Source: Mortierella sp. BCC40632
Taxonomy: Eukaryota > Mortierellomycota > Mortierellomycetes > Mortierellales > Mortierellaceae
Reading direction: 5' to 3'
Assembly (NCBI GenBank): GCA_011634665.1
Contig: WAEK01000027.1
Location: 124,001-188,000, forward strand
Length of the DNA stretch: 64,000 nucleotides
Shown: one piece after another, positions 1 through 9,880 of the stretch
Layout: the number at the start of each line of letters is the position of its first letter
How positions within the stretch are numbered: position 1 is the first letter of the stretch
The notes under the pieces: model-generated
What the model was told of the DNA's origin: nothing
The model's input: the letters and a program-made list of their open reading frames with translations, nothing else
The model's database searches: none
Position numbers and translations under genes: made by a program

Positions 1-828
1 TAGTAACAGCAGTTTGTAATAAACCTGCAGAGTTGTATTGGTGTGGCCTTTAAACTGTCATCTCAACTTGAAGTGACAGTGTGGTTGTGAGAGGTGCGAG
101 CACGAGAGTGTGTGTGTGAATGTGTGTTGAGACGTGCTCTTCTCCAGCATGTAATAGCAGTTACCAAAAAAGAAAAAAAAATGCAAGCTTCTTCACTCCT
201 TCTTCGCCTCTCTGCCTCAACCATCCCGTTGTCATTTCCTTCTAGCGTTACGAAACACATGAAGATAATAAAGAGAAGGATATCATTTTCACGATGTATA
301 CATTGCTCTATGGAATGCTTTGTCAAATGCTAAAATTTAATGTTTGCAAGACGAACGAGCAGGACTTGGACCAGAGTTTTGGATAAGAGAGAAAGAGAGA
401 AGTGAGCGTTAGGTGACAACCAGCAAGTGCTTGATAGACAGGTGAACATCGCTGGAGGAAGAAAAAAGTGTTCCACTACAATGGCATCCACCGCTGCTGC
501 AGCTACATCCACCGCAACAGTGACACCCAGCACCGGCGCGAGAAAAAGGTCAAGGACGCTTCATTTAATGAGATTCTCCAAAAAACCTGAATAAAGATTC
601 TCGAGTGCATGCATGTGTCGCAGGTGTTAAGTGTCTGGAATAGAGGTCCTACCGAAAACACTTCTCGTGCCAAATAAAAGTGCTCCATCCCCCCCTCAGT
701 GGGCCTGGCGCCAAGTTCCTGTGCGATCTGTGTGAGCTATGCTGCCAGCTAATATTTTTTATTTTTATTTTTATTATTGTAGCATAGTGAGAGAGTGGAA
801 GAAAGGAGTTTGTGGATTTTTTTTTTTA
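1..828. other. no supported gene; short ORF only
   Basis: I see no gene here that I can defend. A 38-codon ATG ORF at 481-597 on the plus strand is Ala/Thr-rich and ends in a basic stretch, and an AATAAA lies at its end; it could be the last piece of a gene beginning outside the window. The rest is AT-rich with short T runs. Confidence 0.4.
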
Positions 829-905
829 TGCCGGGTACTTTATTCAGCCTCGACAATGAGGTGTGTATTCTGGATGAGCCACTCGAATATACTTTGCATT
901 AACTG
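829..905. repeat. interspersed repeat R3, copy 1
   Basis: The segment with CGGGTACT near its start and GCCACTCGAAT ... TTTGCATT near its end is clearly related to 44005-44076 in the same orientation. The two share spacing and about three quarters of bases by eye. It lies just outside the LINE fragment that follows, so it is a separate repeat or an older element tail. Confidence 0.5.
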
Positions 906-953
906 AGGGTACTATCTCTATTTGGGAGGGCGCATTTCTTGCTCAAGCTTTTT

Positions 954-1654
954 TGCTATTCCGTGTGTTTTTTAAATGCTTTATACAGTGAGTCCTCGGC
1001 CAATAGTCAATGACCTAACCAAATAAACACTATCTACTAGTGTCTACCAGATTGCCACTGTGAACACTTCCTCTATTCTCTCAGAACCGCCATCTGGCGA
1101 TTCCACCCATTCGCTCCATAAATGAAGCTGTGGTTTTCCCACAAAGACTCTTTCGTAGAGCCTTATCTCCTTCTTTACTCGACTCTGCACCTGGGCATCT
1201 GATGTTTCCTTGCGTGTCAGTAATGTGTGAATCCAAACTTCTGCCACAGTCACAAAGATCGTCCATCCCATCCGGCTCAAACCCGCCTTTGAACCAAATG
1301 TTCCATTCTTCCTTTTCATCCGAGTTGTCTGGTCTCACTCTTGAGTGCTTTTGTCCTGTCGTTATGCCATTTTCACGCTCCCATTCTATGACAGCCTCGC
1401 AACGCGGAATCCAAATGAGGTCATGAGCCTTGTCAGCAATACTTCGACAGAAATTGTAGGTTACCTCCCTCCCAATACCACGCGGGACGTTGCTTGCCGT
1501 TTGAATCATCTCAGTGAGCCAAGAGGGAATTATCCCGCGATAGAAATCCTCCACTGTCCATCTGTCGTTATCGATACGATATGGACGCTCTTTGTCAGAC
1601 TGATCTGCTATTCCGTGTTTTTTTTTTTTTTTTTTTTAAATTGCTATTCCGTGT
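954..1654. repeat. three copies of a 13-bp target site around two tail insertions
   Basis: TGCTATTCCGTGT occurs at 954-966, 1606-1618 and 1642-1654. Between the first two lies the LINE fragment; between the last two lies only a T20 run plus AAA. This is what two successive target-primed insertions at the same site would leave, the second consisting of nothing but a tail. The third copy abuts the Ty3 LTR start. Confidence 0.6.
967..1605 (-). mobile_element. 5'-truncated LINE, C-terminal part of ORF2
   Basis: A 157-codon reading frame (stop at 1081, open to about 1610) carries the C-terminal segment typical of fungal LINE ORF2 proteins: a WLTE patch, then an IWIPRCE..IEWE..NGIT block, followed by a Cys-containing tail. 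From family knowledge this block lies downstream of the reverse transcriptase in LINE pol proteins of Mucoromycota. No reverse transcriptase remains, so the copy is 5'-truncated. It is bounded by 13-bp direct repeats (954-966 and 1606-1618), and on the minus strand its 3' end is followed by a short A run. It is not capable of its own movement. Confidence 0.65.
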
Positions 1655-2200
1655 GTTGTAGACCACAACATTTTTTACTAGGAAAATTAATAGGAACCGA
1701 ATTAGACTACCAAAAGGAGACGTTTATACGCGGTCTGCGGCTTGGCTAGGCTGCAGACAGCATTTTTACTCCTTTTGGTGGGCTGCCCAGGGCCAGTATA
1801 AATACAGGCCCTTGCCCAAAAATAAAGACATACCATTTTTTACACTTTTTTCGGTGAAGAACAGATCAGTTCTTCATTTTTTTTCGTTTTCGGTTCCTAC
1901 CCCAAGTGTTCCACTTGTCCCCAGTCGCTTTGTCTTTTTCGTCCACTTTCTTCTTCGATATCTTTGTCACCATGTCCGGCCCCTCTCCCACCTCCCTTCC
2001 TATCTCCCTTCCCCCCTTGGCGTCCATGTTTGGCACCGCCTCCCCTGTCGACCAGTTGGTTGACCAGTCTGCGCGTGCGGACGAGGAAGATGTCATGATG
2101 GTGGACTCTTCCGTTGTGAACGACTCTGCAGCAGTATAAATACCTCTCGCCCTTCCTCTAATAAAGATCAGTTCATTCTCAACCAACGCTCCTGTTATAT
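1654..2200 (+). repeat. Ty3 LTR/leader region with two core promoters
   Basis: The element begins TGTTGTAGACCACAACA, a palindromic start common at retroviral-type LTR ends. A TATA box (AGTATAAATAC, 1796) is followed about 29 nt later by AATAAAG. The same TATA/AATAAAG/GATCAGTTC arrangement recurs at 2133-2175, suggesting an internal duplication. A small ORF (ATG 1972 to stop 2139) sits between them and could splice (donor GTATAA at 2133, acceptor CCAAG at 2250) in phase into gag; this is a suggestion only. A diverged relative of this LTR lies at 26764-26970. No 3' LTR is in the window, so the LTR boundary cannot be fixed. Confidence 0.6.
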
Positions 2201-2396
2201 GATAGCAAAGGAAATTTTTCCACCCCTGACACCCTGAACACTGTTTTCCAAGTTGAACTCCCCGTCGCCCCCGTCTTCCCCGTCCACCGCCCTAAACCTG
2301 TCCCCTGCTCTCTCCCACACCCCCACTTTCCTTCCAAACGACCCCCTGTCCCCACTCGACCCTTTATCCGCCGCATTCGACCGTTTGTCTATCACC

Positions 2397-3335
2397 ATGT
2401 CTACCGTTGGCCCCACCACACCATCGCATAAGTACCCCCTCCCAGATAAATTCAAAGGAGGTCGCGATGGATTCTCTGCCCAAGCATGGTTAAAAAGCGT
2501 TAGACGCTACCTCCTCGCCACCTCTGTCCCCGAGAACATCCAGACAATTGTCGCAGTCTCACTTCTGGATGTAGACGCGGCATGTTGGTTCGATGGATCG
2601 GGATTGTCTGACTCTGCCTCCTTCACAGACTTTGAGAAAGGCTTCTCCGATATGTATATCCCTGCCGACTTCTCACGCACCATCCGCTCCAAGTTGTTCA
2701 ACCTACGGATGACTTCTACCGTCGAGACCTATGTTACCGAATCAAAAAGACTCCTTACTGCCTTGTTGACCGAAGCTAAAACAGCCGAAGTCAGAGCTGA
2801 TATCGAGAATACGGCCCATATCAGATTTGTCGATGGCTGCCCTAAAGCTCTCCAACAACTCCTGGAAGCACTGTTCATCTCCAAAGATCTCTCTGTCTAC
2901 GAGCTCTTCGCTGCAGCTGAGAAGTTCGATCGAATTTACAATTTCCAACCAGACCACGCTGGTGCCAAAAATAAGAATACAACAAACACCCAACCTTCTG
3001 TCGTTGCTTCCAACCTCCAGTCCCAGCACCAATCACCTATGGCCATGGAAGTGGACAATCTTCGGTTCGAGATCAACGCCCTCAGGAAAGAAAACAATAG
3101 GCTCAAGCAACAGGGCAATAACCGCCAGAGTAAATCAAGCCTCAAACCCCTCTCCCACTCTGAGCGCCAATGGTTGCGAGACAACCACGGCTGCTTCAAA
3201 TGCCGTGAGTTGGGTCACCATCAACGAGAATGCCACGTCAACAAACCTCCATCCCGGCCCGCAAGACTAAACAACATATCGGTTAATGAGGACTCCTCCC
3301 CAGAGTCGGGAAAAGTCTCCGGCGATCAGGATTAG
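2397..3335 (+). CDS. gag: Ty3-type retrotransposon Gag
   Basis: Capsid-like protein of a Ty3 retroelement, about 312 residues from the ATG at 2397 (the frame is open from 2253). The central region (FKGGRDGFSAQAWLKSV..., then a W..F...F...Y block) matches the retrotransposon Gag fold. A coiled coil follows (about residues 215-240, NLRFEINALRKENNRL), then one CCHC zinc knuckle, CFKCRELGHHQREC, spaced CX2CX4HX4C, for RNA binding. The last 50 nt overlap pol, which lies in the +1 frame, so Gag-Pol would be made by +1 frameshifting. The reading frame is undamaged, in contrast to most other mobile genes in this window. Confidence 0.85.
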   Translation: MSTVGPTTPSHKYPLPDKFKGGRDGFSAQAWLKSVRRYLLATSVPENIQTIVAVSLLDVDAACWFDGSGLSDSASFTDFEKGFSDMYIPADFSRTIRSKLFNLRMTSTVETYVTESKRLLTALLTEAKTAEVRADIENTAHIRFVDGCPKALQQLLEALFISKDLSVYELFAAAEKFDRIYNFQPDHAGAKNKNTTNTQPSVVASNLQSQHQSPMAMEVDNLRFEINALRKENNRLKQQGNNRQSKSSLKPLSHSERQWLRDNHGCFKCRELGHHQRECHVNKPPSRPARLNNISVNEDSSPESGKVSGDQD

Positions 3336-5187
3336 TCCAGGACCTGATTGCCGATGCCCCCTCCTCTTGTTCTCTGGACAAGGGGAGTGTACTAGTCCTG
3401 AGTTAAGTTGTAGTTCTTATGAATTAAATATTAAGCTCCAAACCCAAAACACTCCCCCTTCGAACATCCCTCATGCATGTAAAATATTCAAAGAATCTGA
3501 CGACAGTTATTCCGACCCCGTCACACCTACCCGCTCCACACCAAACACCCCTCCACCTAGGCCGCTTGAGGCAGGGGACCTGGACCCACCTGACCTTCTC
3601 TCGTCCCTAGAGCCCGCCGTTGCCGCGCGTGCCATCCGGTTACAATCGGCCACATCGGACGGCACAACAAATACACTCCTTACTTTCCTTGGCAAGATCA
3701 ATGGCTATTCAGCTCGTATCCTCATCGACGGAGGAGCAGAAGGAAATGTACTCAGCAACACCTTTCAGGAACGCCATTCTCTTCCCATCCACCTTTGCGC
3801 CGCCATTCCAGTTATTCTGCCGAATGGCTCTGTCTCAGTCATAAACCATGTTTCCAACATAGTTTTGTCACACAAAACTTATTCGGCCAACCTGGAACCG
3901 ATCCTTTATCCACTACAAAACTATGACCTTATTCTCGGCAAACCTTGGCTAGCCCTCGTGAACCCCATGATCAATTGGCGCACAAATGAGGTGAAGTTTA
4001 AATCCAACGGTCGCGATATTCATTGGACATGCAACGACAGACTAGACGGCCTCAAAGACAAGAGCCCCAACCATGGTAACAATCATTGCAAACGAGTCAA
4101 CGCCATCAAGTTCTGCAATATCGTCGCTCTTCCGGGTAGTGAATTATTCATTGCCAATCTACAACCGATCCATGAGTCAAGCAACACCTCCGATCTCTCC
4201 CCCGAGGTTGCAACAATCATCAAAAACGAGTTTGCTGATGTCTTTCCAACATTCCTTCCCTCGGGACTTCCACCTGATCGAGGGGACGCCATGAAGATAG
4301 AGACTGACCCAATGGCTGACCCTCCCGTTCGACCAGTCATCCGATTGTCCATTGCTGAACTAGATGAGCTCAGAAAGCAACTTGATGATCTTCTGGAGAA
4401 GGGTTTCATCAAACCTAGCACCTCTCCATTCGGTTCACCTGTACTTTTTGTTCGGAAAAAAGAGGGCACACTACGTATGTGCGTCGACTATCGAGGACTG
4501 AACCAGATCACCAAGAAGAACAGACACCCTCTGCCAAGGATCGATGAACTTATCGACCGCCTTCAAGGAGCACGATATTTTTCGAAGCTGGATCTTCTCT
4601 CAGGGTACCACCAACAGAGGATATTCGAACCACACACTCACAAGACCGCCTTCCGTTGTCGATACGGTCATTTTGAATGGAACGTGATCCCCTTCGGTCT
4701 GACCAACGCCCCTGCTTCGTTCTCTGCCATGATGCGAAATGTTCTTCACCCTGTTCTCGACAAAAGTGTCATTTCGTATCTGGATGACTTACTCATTTAC
4801 TCCAGGACCAAAGAGGAGCATCTTCAACACATTCGAGAGGTACTGACTTTGCTACGAAAAAACAAACTCTATGCAAAACTGAGCAAATGCTCATTCATGC
4901 AGAAACAAACCGAGTTCCTTGGCCACACGATCACAGAGGAGGGAATACAAATCAGTGCTGTTCACATCAAGGCAATTCAGGAGTGGCCCAGGCCTTCCAA
5001 GCAGAAAGACGTCCAGCAGTTTGTAGGGCTCGCACAATATTGTCATCAAGGTGTCAAAGACTTTGCCGAGATCGCCCTTCCCTTGACAAATCTTCTAGGA
5101 AATAGTACTCCATTCCACTGGCAGGAAGAGCATGAAAAGGCTTTTAAGAAACTCAAGAAAGCGATCACATCTGCCCCTATCCCTTAA
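3286..5187 (+). CDS. pol: Ty3 Pol, truncated after reverse transcriptase
   Basis: Protease and reverse transcriptase of the Ty3 element. The retropepsin site is present as ILIDGGAEGN (DGG rather than the usual DSG/DTG). The reverse transcriptase shows the expected blocks in order: MCVDYRGLN, FSKLDLLSGYHQ, FEWNVIPFGLTNAPASF and the catalytic SYLDDLLIYS, then the thumb/connection up to KKAITSAP. RNase H and integrase are missing: at 5178 the coding sequence meets the inverted repeat of the Fanzor transposon and a stop follows at once. The sequence beyond the other end of that transposon does not continue Pol, so Pol was already truncated or lost sequence at insertion. The element cannot move itself. 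Confidence 0.88.
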   Translation: MRTPPQSREKSPAIRISPGPDCRCPLLLFSGQGECTSPELSCSSYELNIKLQTQNTPPSNIPHACKIFKESDDSYSDPVTPTRSTPNTPPPRPLEAGDLDPPDLLSSLEPAVAARAIRLQSATSDGTTNTLLTFLGKINGYSARILIDGGAEGNVLSNTFQERHSLPIHLCAAIPVILPNGSVSVINHVSNIVLSHKTYSANLEPILYPLQNYDLILGKPWLALVNPMINWRTNEVKFKSNGRDIHWTCNDRLDGLKDKSPNHGNNHCKRVNAIKFCNIVALPGSELFIANLQPIHESSNTSDLSPEVATIIKNEFADVFPTFLPSGLPPDRGDAMKIETDPMADPPVRPVIRLSIAELDELRKQLDDLLEKGFIKPSTSPFGSPVLFVRKKEGTLRMCVDYRGLNQITKKNRHPLPRIDELIDRLQGARYFSKLDLLSGYHQQRIFEPHTHKTAFRCRYGHFEWNVIPFGLTNAPASFSAMMRNVLHPVLDKSVISYLDDLLIYSRTKEEHLQHIREVLTLLRKNKLYAKLSKCSFMQKQTEFLGHTITEEGIQISAVHIKAIQEWPRPSKQKDVQQFVGLAQYCHQGVKDFAEIALPLTNLLGNSTPFHWQEEHEKAFKKLKKAITSAPIP

Positions 5188-5220
5188 ACCGTAAGGTTTG
5201 GTAGGCAAATTTGCCGATTT
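5180..5220 (+). repeat. terminal inverted repeat, Fanzor-proximal end
   Basis: Begins TCCCTTAAACCGTAAG and continues with a 5-bp insertion relative to the other end, then TAGGCAAATTTGCC and ATTT. The insertion creates a small hairpin (AAACC-GTAA-GGTTT, 5186-5199) absent from the other end. GGCAAATTTGCC (5204-5215) is a perfect palindrome. Confidence 0.85.
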
Positions 5221-5357
5221 AAAAAAATAATAATGAGTGGTTAGATTCCATTGAGCGAGCACAAAATACAGGGTATGTTTGTTTCAAACAAGAAATACTT
5301 ACTGAAACAGGATAAATAATGTCGAGTTCCACACTCGACTTTGGCTTCCCATTGTTC
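5180..5357 (-). ncRNA. predicted omega-RNA scaffold of the Fanzor
   Basis: In TnpB/Fanzor systems the guide RNA scaffold comes from the 3' part of the nuclease gene and the element end, and the guide is the flanking DNA. The 178 bp between the Fanzor stop and the terminus contain four hairpins: GTCGAG-7 nt-CTCGAC (5321-5339), GTTTCA...TGAAAC (5281-5308), the GGCAAATTTGCC palindrome (5204-5215) and AAACC-GTAA-GGTTT (5186-5199). The RNA would read from 5357 down to 5180 and run into Ty3 pol sequence as guide. Expression and folding are not shown; this is inference from position and structure. Confidence 0.45.
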
Positions 5358-8300
5358 CTATTGACTTCGGCGCAAGAACCATGGCCACTCCATCTTCGAC
5401 AGCCAGTGGTGAACCGCCATTGCCATGTTTTGCCCACCATTCACGTCGCGGTTGCGTGCTGACTCATGCTTGGCTTCTGTGTTGGCTCCCGCTGCACTGG
5501 CTCTACTGGACTTGACGTTATGACACTCTGCCTTGCAAATTATCGATCTCTTGTTCTCCTCCGTGCTGTCGCCACAGAGACAACATCGCTGCGATGTGTT
5601 GTACTCGTCAACCAGACACACAAAAATACCCATCCCTAGTGCCTATTAGGCAGCAGTATCATATTAAAATCATAGTCTTGACAAAAAAAAAAAAAAAAAA
5701 AAAAAGATCCTTTTGTCCTACGCCTTTACTTACCATCTGGCACAGTCTCTCCAGCACGAGATACGTTCCACTCGTTCCACCATTAAATGGCTTAAACACT
5801 CCGTCTCCAATGGCAAGAATGACCTGTCGCTTGGATGGCAGACTGGGCTTTGGCAGGGGTTCTTGCATCTCCTCTGCTGTCTCCAGATTGGCGATGCTAA
5901 CAGCCGTCTGCAGAATATGTGAAAGGCGCTGGTCTATCTCTGATCGATGTCTTTGCTGCTTTTGGTACTTGAGGATCTTGTAGGACATGGATCCGTAGAA
6001 TGCTCCAAGCAACCCATCAGCACCAAGTTTCGACCGGACATGCTCCTCACTGTTCTTGGAGAGTTGTCGCAGTCGTGACTCTTCTGGAACCTTGCCAGGG
6101 TCCTCAACGGTTACTGGAACAATCGCTTGCTCTGCTGTATTGATCATCATCCGTCTCCTTGGCAAGCTGCATCAGGTGCCTGATCCACTTTGTGTGCCTG
6201 TTGTACGTTCCCCTGGACAAGTGGTGATTTGAAGCCCGGTCGGGTCGGGCGCTATCAACTATCACCGCTGTGATGAGCTCGGCAATCCCAGGGTCAACCC
6301 CAATCACCACACAGCTTTTCCCGACAAGCCTGTCAACTGTCTCCTTATTTTTGAAGAGCTCGGTGACATACGGGATAGAATTCCGACCACCGTTGAGGGG
6401 TGTGCAAAGAGATTTGCTGGCTTTTGGACATGGGGGTAGTACTGCCTGTCGCCTCTGCATCGCCTTTAGGACTCTGAACCTTTTTGGTCTTGGGATCCAG
6501 TGCGCGATAGGCAAGTAACCGGAGCTGATATCCGTCTGTTACGATTGTTCCACGCAAACAATGTTTGTGGTGTGGGTGTAGCTGCGGGTGTTCGGTATTG
6601 GCTGATTTTACATCTAGATTGCCCATCTGATGACATTTCGCTGCCTTCAGTGCAGTGATCCATTCTTTTGCCTTTCTGACAAACCGACTCTTCAGCTCTC
6701 CATAGCTCCTCTTGGCCGCAGTCCCCTCAGGTTGTTCAGTATTGCTCTTCCCTCGCCCAGGCAATTGTTTGGCTGCCTCTTCAAGCTCCTCTTCCGCTGT
6801 AGCAACCGCCAAGCCAAAAGAGTCAAACAGTCCCGGAAGCTGGGATGTCGATGGTCTCCCAACACAGGTTGTTCTGTCATAGTTGGTCTTTTTGTCTTCC
6901 TCCGACAAAGAGCCTGTAGCAGATCTCGCCTGGATGATCTGAAGCCCTCTTTGCCGCCTCAGCCTGAGTGGAGACTCCCAGCAGTTCTTTGATTATCCTT
7001 TGTTTTGCTTCGTTGACACGGTCCTGTCGAAAGATTGCGCGGACAAGATACTGCTCGGGGACTGTAAGGAAGGCTGTCGTGTCTCGAACAGCAGGGGCCA
7101 ATTTCATCCGCTCCAGAGCTGGTAGTTGGAGGTTGAGAATCGTGAAGACCTCGGCCTGGCTGTACGCTTTCGACACTCCACTTTCCTCCACTGCTGCCAA
7201 CAACGCTGCACCCTCTGTCGATTGGGCCCATGTCGGGTTTCTTTTGGCGTACCTATAAAAAGTTATCATGGTTGGGATATGTTGAAATGCTGGACAATTC
7301 AAACTCTCAACATGGAAAGGTTCATGCTACTTACTCTGCTGATCAACTCTGGGACAAACTCGACAAATGTCTTGCGCAATAATTTGTGAAGACTCTGCCC
7401 CGACCCTTCAAAGAAGCAGTGGGGTACTTGGCCCTGAAGGTGCGACTGAAATTGTTGTCGCTGCTGATCAAAATCAGTCCCGGCTCTCTCGGCAAAGTCG
7501 CTGACCACTTCCTTGGCGAGGTTCATGCCTGGTGTCCCTCGCTTTGTCTTGTCACCGCAGTAGAGGTAAATTATAAGTTGTCGACAAAAATCCTCTGTGT
7601 CTACCGTCTGTAACCTTTTTTCGATCCTCTACTTGATTGTCCCCTGCAGAATACATGTTTGAGACTGTCCTGGCAATGAACCATTGGATGACATAGAGTG
7701 CAAGTTTAGTGGCCTCTGAGTTGCACTTTGCTATCGCTAGCAGTGTGTCACCAATGTACTGTGCGGCTGCTCTGCGTTCTGTTTCTGATATAGAAGGAAG
7801 CCGTTCTTTGAGAACTGATTCTACTCGCCACTGGATTGGATCGCGCTTCTGGGTGATACAGTCAGATGTTGAGTTTAATACTTGGTCAATCAGGTTACCG
7901 GGCGATACTCTATTAGATGCTCCTGCTTCCGACTTGCTTTCTGCTCCCAGGGCCGTTTGAACAGCAAGTCTTGTAGCCTTTGCCCTCTTCAGCTTTCCGC
8001 GTCGTCGTTTTGTTAAAGGCTCCAGTGGGGTCCTTGCCTCACTTGTTTTCGATCGTTGTCAGAGAATTCGCATCTTGTTCGTTTCTGTCATTCTCATCGG
8101 TTGGCGCTTCTCGCTTTACAGCCCTAGTGAGAAAGATGGGTTAATCCTTTTTTTTTTTCCTTAACCCAAGCTGCAACCTATATTGAAACTTGCCTTTTGA
8201 GGAGCCGCTTATCGTGAACTGGCTGCTTGCTCACAGAACACTCCCGTTGTGGATTTTTAGATGTACTGGTCTCGACTCCCCGAACGAGCTGTGCGCCAAT

Positions 8301-8423
8301 TGTCAGTCTCTCGCCTTGACCAACAGCTGGCTCAGAGATCTCTTCTTCCTCTTCTTCCTTTCTCGGAAAGTTGTCAATCATTCCCATACCACGAGGCTGG
8401 GTGATTTTTGAGAGTCGGGACAT
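5358..8423 (-). CDS. Fanzor (TnpB-like RNA-guided nuclease), frames interrupted
   Basis: Eukaryotic TnpB homologue, expected to cut DNA under guidance of an omega-RNA. Landmarks in order on the minus strand: TDGYQLRLL (about 6520, a block shared by Fanzors); RuvC-I Asp in VIGVDPGIAELITAVIV (about 6300) followed by HHLSRGTYNRHT; RuvC-II-like AIGDGVFKP (about 5800); zinc-finger start VDEYNTSQRCCLC (about 5600) and RuvC-III NRDVNGGQNM (about 5420). The last intron is clear: donor GTAAGT at 5733, acceptor at 5643, joining in phase just before the DEY motif. Another donor (GTAAGT, about 7335) and a GC-AG intron near 8200-8127 are likely. The open N-terminal frame continues at 7980-7620 without a Met. 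Frame changes near 8060, 7260, 6940, 6450 and 6140 lack convincing introns, so the copy is either decaying or affected by base-calling errors. The family call is secure from the motifs; the exact exon map is not. Confidence 0.85.
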
Positions 8424-8615
8424 TTCGTTCCTTGGTCATATGTCTTGTAGCACCGCTCTCGGCCTGGATTCGCATGGCGTTTTCATTCCGCTGTTCATCA
8501 TCAGCAAACGAAACGAGAACGAAGGTCTTGACAACGCTTGCGCTGCCACTATGCCTATACAAGTTTGAAAAAAAAAAAAAAAAAAAGTTGATCATTAAAA
8601 TAATGTCCCCTGTCA

Positions 8616-9761
8616 TCAACTGGCTGCAGGCTTTGGAGAAGATTCAGTCCCTACCCTGCGCCACTGCTTTCTCTTTTTAATCCTAGTGTTGAGCTTGCGA
8701 AGCTCCTCGGGGAATTTCTTGGCTGCACTCAACAACTGGTCCGATAGGCAAAGTATCTCTGAGGGCGTCGAGGGAGGCACTAGTGGTGTCTCCTCTGCGT
8801 GGATGAAAATTTTGGTCGCATCGTCAAACTGGCTTGGATCCACTTCAAGAGCTTTGGCATACCCTGCTAACAGCGCTTGCACCGTCCTTTGACCTGCAGG
8901 CAATCGATCCCATAGTCCAACAAGAATTTTCTGGTTCTTGTTGATGCCATACCCCTTGACATTTTCGCAATAGTCGTTCCCCGAGGTGATCGCCACTGCT
9001 TGCCATACCACAAAGTCCGGAACCCTCAGTTGTCCCAGGGCCTCGTCGTTGATCGTGTACAGCCAGAATGTGGACTTGATAGCGCGGTCTTGACTGATCA
9101 AATGAATGTTGGGGGTAAAGAGCATATCGCTATCGACTGTCGCTACATAGATCCGTTGTCTAGACCCCAATGCTTCGCGCCTAATGCAGTTATCGGTCTC
9201 GCCAGAGCAAACATGAGCGCGGTGGCCAAGAGCCACGAGGTCATTGGCAACCTTGACCCGCATGCCCATATCGATCCGTATTGAACACTTCCAGGAAGCC
9301 ATCATGTTCACAAATGCCCGGAGTAGGCGTCGGCGCAAGTTGCGTGCTGAGCGATCCCCACCATCAGGATACTCCTGGTTTGGTTGAATTGCTGCGTTGA
9401 ATGCGGACAGAGAGCTGGAACATTGCTCAGGACTATCCACTTCATTTTGCGATCGATGTTTCCTGGCGACGACCTTTTCAGCGATAGGGAGTCCGTCGAT
9501 GTGGATAATCGCGTCATTGGAAAAGCTGAGTTTGAGTTTCTTGCTTATTGCTTTGGCGATCCAGTCGGGCTCTTCGTCTGGCTCCTTGCCCCTGGAAGCC
9601 AGGCACAGCAATTTCTTCTGGAACCAAAAAAGAATGGCAAGGAGATAGGATAAATAGAGTGCAAAGAGGTCGACGTGGACAGAAGGAAGCTCTTTCGGAT
9701 CTACTGCAGACCGTAGGATACCAGCTTTTGCAATAGTCTTCCAAGCTTGTTTGACTGTCAT
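8616..9761 (-). CDS. FEN1/XPG-like (PIN-fold) nuclease
   Basis: Putative structure-specific 5' nuclease of 381 residues from the ATG at 9761. The frame stays open upstream, but MTVKQAWKTIAKAGIL fits the M-x-V-x-x-(L/W)W N-terminus of the family, and an AG acceptor (ACTAG) lies just before. Features in order: VHVDLFALYLSYL (first acidic site, about residue 30), IIHIDGLPIAEKV (second, about 90), VATVDSDMLF (XPG-I-like DxD, about 210), and ITSGNDYCENVKGYGINKN (helix-hairpin-like GNDY..GIG region, about 255), then a basic C-terminus. The gene lies 190 bp upstream of the Fanzor start region, same strand, inside the same inverted repeats. It may process flaps or ends made during transposition or after Fanzor cutting; that role is inference. 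Unlike Fanzor its frame is intact. Confidence 0.7.
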   Translation of the reverse strand: MTVKQAWKTIAKAGILRSAVDPKELPSVHVDLFALYLSYLLAILFWFQKKLLCLASRGKEPDEEPDWIAKAISKKLKLSFSNDAIIHIDGLPIAEKVVARKHRSQNEVDSPEQCSSSLSAFNAAIQPNQEYPDGGDRSARNLRRRLLRAFVNMMASWKCSIRIDMGMRVKVANDLVALGHRAHVCSGETDNCIRREALGSRQRIYVATVDSDMLFTPNIHLISQDRAIKSTFWLYTINDEALGQLRVPDFVVWQAVAITSGNDYCENVKGYGINKNQKILVGLWDRLPAGQRTVQALLAGYAKALEVDPSQFDDATKIFIHAEETPLVPPSTPSEILCLSDQLLSAAKKFPEELRKLNTRIKKRKQWRRVGTESSPKPAAS

Positions 9762-9880
9762 GTTTTTTTTAATGGCTTTGTAGGCTAGTTGGGTGAATGT
9801 GAGAGGGGAGAAGTGCAAACAAAAAAAAAAGGAGATTTTTTGTTATTTTCAACAGCCCAAATGCTCGTGGATGTGGGAAA

